Positions 60,543 through 64,000 of a stretch of DNA of 64,000 nucleotides are shown in pieces. Made by a program: the position numbers and the translations under genes. Location of the stretch: contig JACJYO010000007.1 in the NCBI GenBank assembly GCA_020636075.1, forward strand, positions 248,001-312,000, written 5' to 3'. Within the stretch, counting starts at the first letter, position 1. Every line of letters begins with the position of its first letter. This DNA comes from Lewinellaceae bacterium. GTDB lineage: Bacteria > Bacteroidota > Bacteroidia > Chitinophagales > Saprospiraceae. Below the pieces are notes generated by a model. That model was not told the DNA's origin, searched no databases, and saw only the letters and a list, made by a program, of their open reading frames with translations.

Positions 60543-61247
60543 TTAAGCAGGCGCTCCCACTTGAATTGATGCTATCAGCGACTCAAAAAGTCCCAACCCA
60601 TCCGTATTGCCCAGCACCGCTTCCGCAGCGCGTTCCGGGTGCGGCATCATGCCGAAAACATTGCGTTTTTCATTGCAAATACCGGCTATGTTGCGCGTGG
60701 CTCCGTTCGGATTGGCTGCGGCCGTAACTGTCCCGTCCGGGCTGCAATACCGAAACAAGACCTGATCGTTTGCTTCCAGCGCGTCCAGCGTTTTGGCATC
60801 GGCAAAAAATCGACCCTCCGCATGTGCAATCGGGATCTTGAGTGGCCGGTCCAGGTCAAGCCCGGAAGTTATGGGCGAGTTGTTGGTCACTGTTTTCAAC
60901 CACACATTACTGCAATTGAACTGCTGGCTGTCGTTGTGCAACAAAATGCCGGGTAGCAAATGCGATTCACACAGAATTTGAAACCCGTTGCAGACGCCAA
61001 AAACATAGCCACCGGACGCAGCAAAGGCTTTCACGGCTTTCATAATAGGCGAAAATTGCGCAATTGCGCCAGCACGGACGTAATCGCCGTACGAAAAACC
61101 GCCGGGCAAAACCACACAATCCAGTTCCGGCAATTCCGTGTTTTTATGCCAGAGTTTGACGACTTCCTGGCCCATCACGTCGCCCAGAACGTGTACCATG
61201 TCGTCGTCACAATTGGAACCGGGAAAAACTACTACACCGAATTTCAT
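60543..61247 (-). CDS. purQ: Phosphoribosylformylglycinamidine synthase subunit PurQ
   Basis: 234 residues, class I glutamine amidotransferase: VVFPGSNCDDD, LPGGFSYGDYVRAGA, nucleophile Cys86 in FGVCNGFQIL, and His/Glu in MMPHPERAAE. It supplies ammonia for the FGAM step of purine synthesis as part of the PurLQS complex. PurL and PurS are not adjacent. Confidence 0.96.
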   Translation of the reverse strand: MKFGVVVFPGSNCDDDMVHVLGDVMGQEVVKLWHKNTELPELDCVVLPGGFSYGDYVRAGAIAQFSPIMKAVKAFAASGGYVFGVCNGFQILCESHLLPGILLHNDSQQFNCSNVWLKTVTNNSPITSGLDLDRPLKIPIAHAEGRFFADAKTLDALEANDQVLFRYCSPDGTVTAAANPNGATRNIAGICNEKRNVFGMMPHPERAAEAVLGNTDGLGLFESLIASIQVGAPA

Positions 61248-61298
61248 AAAACCTGAATTAATACATGCGCATACCTGCCCTAGGGGCTGGTTTAAGCG

Positions 61299-62291
61299 TC
61301 AGCTAAGTTTTGGATAAAATTGAATATAAAACATAATGGCTAAAAGCCCCAGATGAAGCAAATCAACCAAACTGGAATTTCGGATAGATTGCCCTAAAAG
61401 TGCGAGAAAAATGCCCACGGCAGGCAACGCCATAAAGGCATATTCAAGCCGGATCTCCGGATGGATTATTGTAGTGCCGATTGACACCAAAACAACCCAA
61501 TACAAGATGGATATATATTTTTTTACCTGGATTAACTTGCGAAAATAATACACATTATAACCCAACATACCCACAAGTAGCAGGCTGCATAAAAACAGCA
61601 TTTTCAACGTGTTGTAAAAATTCCAGGTAAATTGAAATGCCGGAGTATGCAGCCACCGCGTAAACTGTGTATGCAAAAACTCGATGCCTTGGTCATTCCA
61701 GAAATAAAGGGTAAACGTGAGAAATACCGGGACAAAAATGCCGGTAAAAAATACAAGTTGTTTTTGAATGGAAAGCGCCCGTAAATTCAATAACCCAAGG
61801 TAGGCAACAGGTAGTAGCCAAACTGCCGGCGGATAAAACAATGTTGCCACGGTGATCCAGAATGCACTGTTAAATGCAGATCCCAGAATCATATTTTGTT
61901 TGTAAACGCCAAATATGTTCCACAGTGCGAAAGGGATAAACGAAACGGCAACCAGTGTAGGGCTTAAAAAAAGAAAATCAGGAATACAAGATGCCGCAAA
62001 ACCGTAAAATGCGGCGGGATACCAATTGCGATTGTCCAGTATTCTGTGTTGATCAACCAGCCAGTTGATCGACAAGGCCTGTATGTAAACGAGTATTGCT
62101 GCTACGATGGCCGAATAGCCGGGGATCAACTGAAGGTGCCCCAACAAATCCCAATATAACAACCCGCCGTCGTCTATGCTTGTTTCCGTTGGAGCGACCC
62201 AGCCGAGTATTGCAGGCAGCCGGAGCAGGGCTATGTACACCGCCAGAATGAATGCCGTAGTTGAATGGTTGTTGCGAAAAAAGGCTAACAT
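61299..62291 (-). CDS. DUF6427 family integral membrane protein
   Basis: 330 residues from the ATG at 62291 (the frame is open from 62327). About ten hydrophobic segments. The N-terminal MLAFFRNN and LLRLPAIL and later FNSAFWITVATLFYPPAVWLLP and LNLRALSIQK match the DUF6427 family of Bacteroidota. Its role is unknown; neighbours in related genomes are often purine and division genes. A 21-bp hairpin lies 14 bases upstream of the start. Confidence 0.78.
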   Translation of the reverse strand: MLAFFRNNHSTTAFILAVYIALLRLPAILGWVAPTETSIDDGGLLYWDLLGHLQLIPGYSAIVAAILVYIQALSINWLVDQHRILDNRNWYPAAFYGFAASCIPDFLFLSPTLVAVSFIPFALWNIFGVYKQNMILGSAFNSAFWITVATLFYPPAVWLLPVAYLGLLNLRALSIQKQLVFFTGIFVPVFLTFTLYFWNDQGIEFLHTQFTRWLHTPAFQFTWNFYNTLKMLFLCSLLLVGMLGYNVYYFRKLIQVKKYISILYWVVLVSIGTTIIHPEIRLEYAFMALPAVGIFLALLGQSIRNSSLVDLLHLGLLAIMFYIQFYPKLS

Positions 62292-62304
62292 GTAGTGGAA
62301 TTGG

Positions 62305-62366
62305 TTTGTCCCGACCACATAAAACATTGGTTCAAAATCTACAGCGTTTTATGTGGCCGGGACAAA
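62305..62366. repeat. Inverted repeat upstream of the DUF6427 gene
   Basis: Arms TTTGTCCCGACCACATAAAA(C) at 62305-62325 and 62346-62366 are complementary over 21 bases with one mismatch; the loop is 20 bases. On the - strand it would form a hairpin in the 5' leader, ending 14 bases before the start codon. No T-run follows. Confidence 0.75.
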
Positions 62367-62426
62367 TATTGTGGCGAAGTTCCGCAAATCAATACAAAGA
62401 CCAAAAGAGAAGCTGAAAAACCTGCT

Positions 62427-64000
62427 TTATGGGCTGTCGACGTGCACCAACTTCAGCGTTTTCAGCTGGCCATTTGACAACCGAACGACTACCCAATACA
62501 CGCCCGCAGGCCAGCTTCCCATTTCTAAAAGAATCTGATGCGTCATTCGCTTTTCCGGTTGCGCCATTCCCCAAACCAGGCTGCCGTTTCGGTCATACAC
62601 TTGCAGGTTTATACTTTCAGGTTGGTTCAGGTCAAGTTGCAGGCGGGACCAATGGGTCGCCGGATTTGGCGCCAATAAAACGCGGGTAATGATATCTGGC
62701 TCCTTGTCTGCGGTAAATGTACCAACCGGAATATTCAACACCAACATGCAGCCATTGGCATCGGTGACGGTGACGCTGTAAGCACCCGGCTCCAGATTGG
62801 AAGCCACCGGGCCAGTTTGATTGCCGGAATTGCTGCTCCAGAGGATGTCGTAGGGCATCGTACCGCCGCTTGGGCTCAGCGTGATCGTCCAGCCACCAGC
62901 CAGCGAATCGGCAGCCCAGGTCGACATGAGGCCCGTCGCCGGCTGGTTGACTGCGAATGGGAAAAACACAAAACAACCGGCAGCATCCGAAACGGTGAGC
63001 ATATAATTCCCTGCCGGGACATTCAGCAGGTTCAGGTTGCTGCCGCCATTGCTCCAGGCGTACTGATATCCGGGAGTTCCGCCGCTAATGGTGGGCAGTA
63101 TGGCGCCCGAACTGTCGCCCCGGCAAAGTACATGCACAATTTCGGAAGCAAGCAGCGAAATGGGCGGGCTGAGCTGAACAATTTCATATTCCGAAGAAAC
63201 CAGGGTGCAACCCAGATTGTCGGTAACCGTTAACTGATAATTTCCCGGTGGCAAGTTGGAAATGGAGGCCGTGGTAGCTGTATTGCTCCAGAGGTAGGTG
63301 TTTGGGGGTACGCCACCGGTAACATTCAGATTTATGGCGCCTTCATTTTGCCCACATTTGTCGGGGAGCAAATTGACCAACGTGATTTTCAATGCCGCTG
63401 CAGGTTCATGCACCACAGCCGGCGCCGATACTACGGTACAGCCCCGCACATCCGTCACGGTAAGCATGTAGATGTTGGCCGGAACCTGCTGGATATTTTG
63501 TTGAGTAGCGCCGTTGCTCCAGAGGTAATTGTACGGCGGTACGCCACCGGAAACATTGGCAGAAATAGCCCCCGTGGAATCGCCTTTGCAAATAATATTC
63601 ACGATCTGGCTGATGTTCAACTGTAGCGGAGGCGCCTCCTCAATGTTAAATGCCGGAGAAACAGCGGTGCAGCCTGCGGCATCGGTAACGGTGACCCAAT
63701 AGTCGCCACCGTTCAAGCCGAACGCAGTGTCGCGGGGTGCCGGTATTGCCGGATGCAGGCCAATTGGCGCCGACCAGGAAAACTGATAGGGCGGAGTGCC
63801 ATTTGAAACCGACACCGCAATTTGCCCATCGGCAGCGCCACTGCAGGATACCGGTCGAATGCTAAGGGGCTCAAGCACAAAATTGACTGCCTGGTCTATA
63901 ACCACCAGGTCAGTCAAAACCTGGGCACAGCCGGTGGCATCCAGCACGGTCACCGTATAGCTTGCTGCCGGTAAATTGAATATATTTTTTGTCGTGTCAC
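62427..64000 (-). CDS. SprB-repeat T9SS protein, C-terminal part, cut by right edge
   Basis: The frame runs off the right edge, so at least 520 residues of the C-terminus are visible. Four to five SprB-type repeats of about 80 residues follow each other (cores such as NGTPPYQFSWS, GGVPPYNYLWSNGAT, GGVPPNTYLWSNTAT, GGTPGYQYAWSNGGS, each ending YxLTVTDxxGC). A sorting domain (VLLAPNPATHWSRLQLDL to the end) follows. This class includes gliding adhesins and other large surface proteins. An internal GTG at 63953 is not a start. A PorP/SprF gene, the usual partner, is at 17.8 kb, not next to it. Confidence 0.88.
   Translation of the reverse strand, partial: DTTKNIFNLPAASYTVTVLDATGCAQVLTDLVVIDQAVNFVLEPLSIRPVSCSGAADGQIAVSVSNGTPPYQFSWSAPIGLHPAIPAPRDTAFGLNGGDYWVTVTDAAGCTAVSPAFNIEEAPPLQLNISQIVNIICKGDSTGAISANVSGGVPPYNYLWSNGATQQNIQQVPANIYMLTVTDVRGCTVVSAPAVVHEPAAALKITLVNLLPDKCGQNEGAINLNVTGGVPPNTYLWSNTATTASISNLPPGNYQLTVTDNLGCTLVSSEYEIVQLSPPISLLASEIVHVLCRGDSSGAILPTISGGTPGYQYAWSNGGSNLNLLNVPAGNYMLTVSDAAGCFVFFPFAVNQPATGLMSTWAADSLAGGWTITLSPSGGTMPYDILWSSNSGNQTGPVASNLEPGAYSVTVTDANGCMLVLNIPVGTFTADKEPDIITRVLLAPNPATHWSRLQLDLNQPESINLQVYDRNGSLVWGMAQPEKRMTHQILLEMGSWPAGVYWVVVRLSNGQLKTLKLVHVDSP

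Overview
The window is a chromosomal segment of a Bacteroidota bacterium, most likely from the Saprospirales (Saprospiraceae or Lewinellaceae group). This rests on several secreted proteins with type IX secretion (T9SS) C-terminal sorting domains, a PorP/SprF protein, SprB-like repeats, a dockerin-like block typical of large Saprospiraceae surface proteins, and promoters of the Bacteroidota type (TTG, about 19 nt, TAnnTTTG). No tRNA, rRNA, CRISPR array, phage or intact transposase gene was seen.

Layout. 0-8.5 kb is the end of a pectin-utilisation cluster on the + strand: the tail of a tagaturonate reductase, a GH43 enzyme, an alpha/beta-hydrolase esterase, a pectin methylesterase, a DUF4861 lipoprotein, a GH105 unsaturated-uronyl hydrolase and a DUF6807 protein. 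8.5-21.6 kb holds a Uma2 nuclease, a B12-dependent ribonucleotide reductase (nrdJ) interrupted by an HNH-containing intein, an animal-type haem peroxidase, a NUDIX hydrolase, OmpH/Skp, murI, PorP/SprF and a large metzincin protease. 22.2-26.5 kb is a methionine operon on the - strand, metY-metX-hom. It is preceded by what looks like a complete ribosome-mediated attenuator: promoter, leader peptide starting MMCCMCCMC, antiterminator segment and intrinsic terminator. A decayed copy of the metY start lies between attenuator and gene.

26.5-30.2 kb carries two glycosyltransferases, trmH and a small envelope protein; one glycosyltransferase has two different palindromic repeats inserted in frame. 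30.2-46 kb contains a long leader with a small ORF and terminator, a secreted protein, a 2116-residue T9SS surface protein, housekeeping genes (DoxX, SDR, AlkA-like, pfkB, adk, divIC/ftsB, sucD) and a shorter paralogue of the giant protein. 46-64 kb holds an rRNA methyltransferase, DinB, an Sfp-type transferase, an M4 metalloprotease, a frameshifted tail-fibre-like protein, a GT39 transferase with an outer-membrane protein, a class III adenylate cyclase, a THUMP-like methyltransferase, purQ, a DUF6427 protein and the end of a SprB-repeat protein cut by the right edge.

Across the window at least seven kinds of palindromic or fold-back intergenic repeat occur. Some overlap stop codons or lie inside coding sequence. 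The strongest candidate for an undescribed system is the Met/Cys leader-peptide attenuator of the methionine operon; the second is the leader, small ORF and terminator in front of the giant surface-protein locus.
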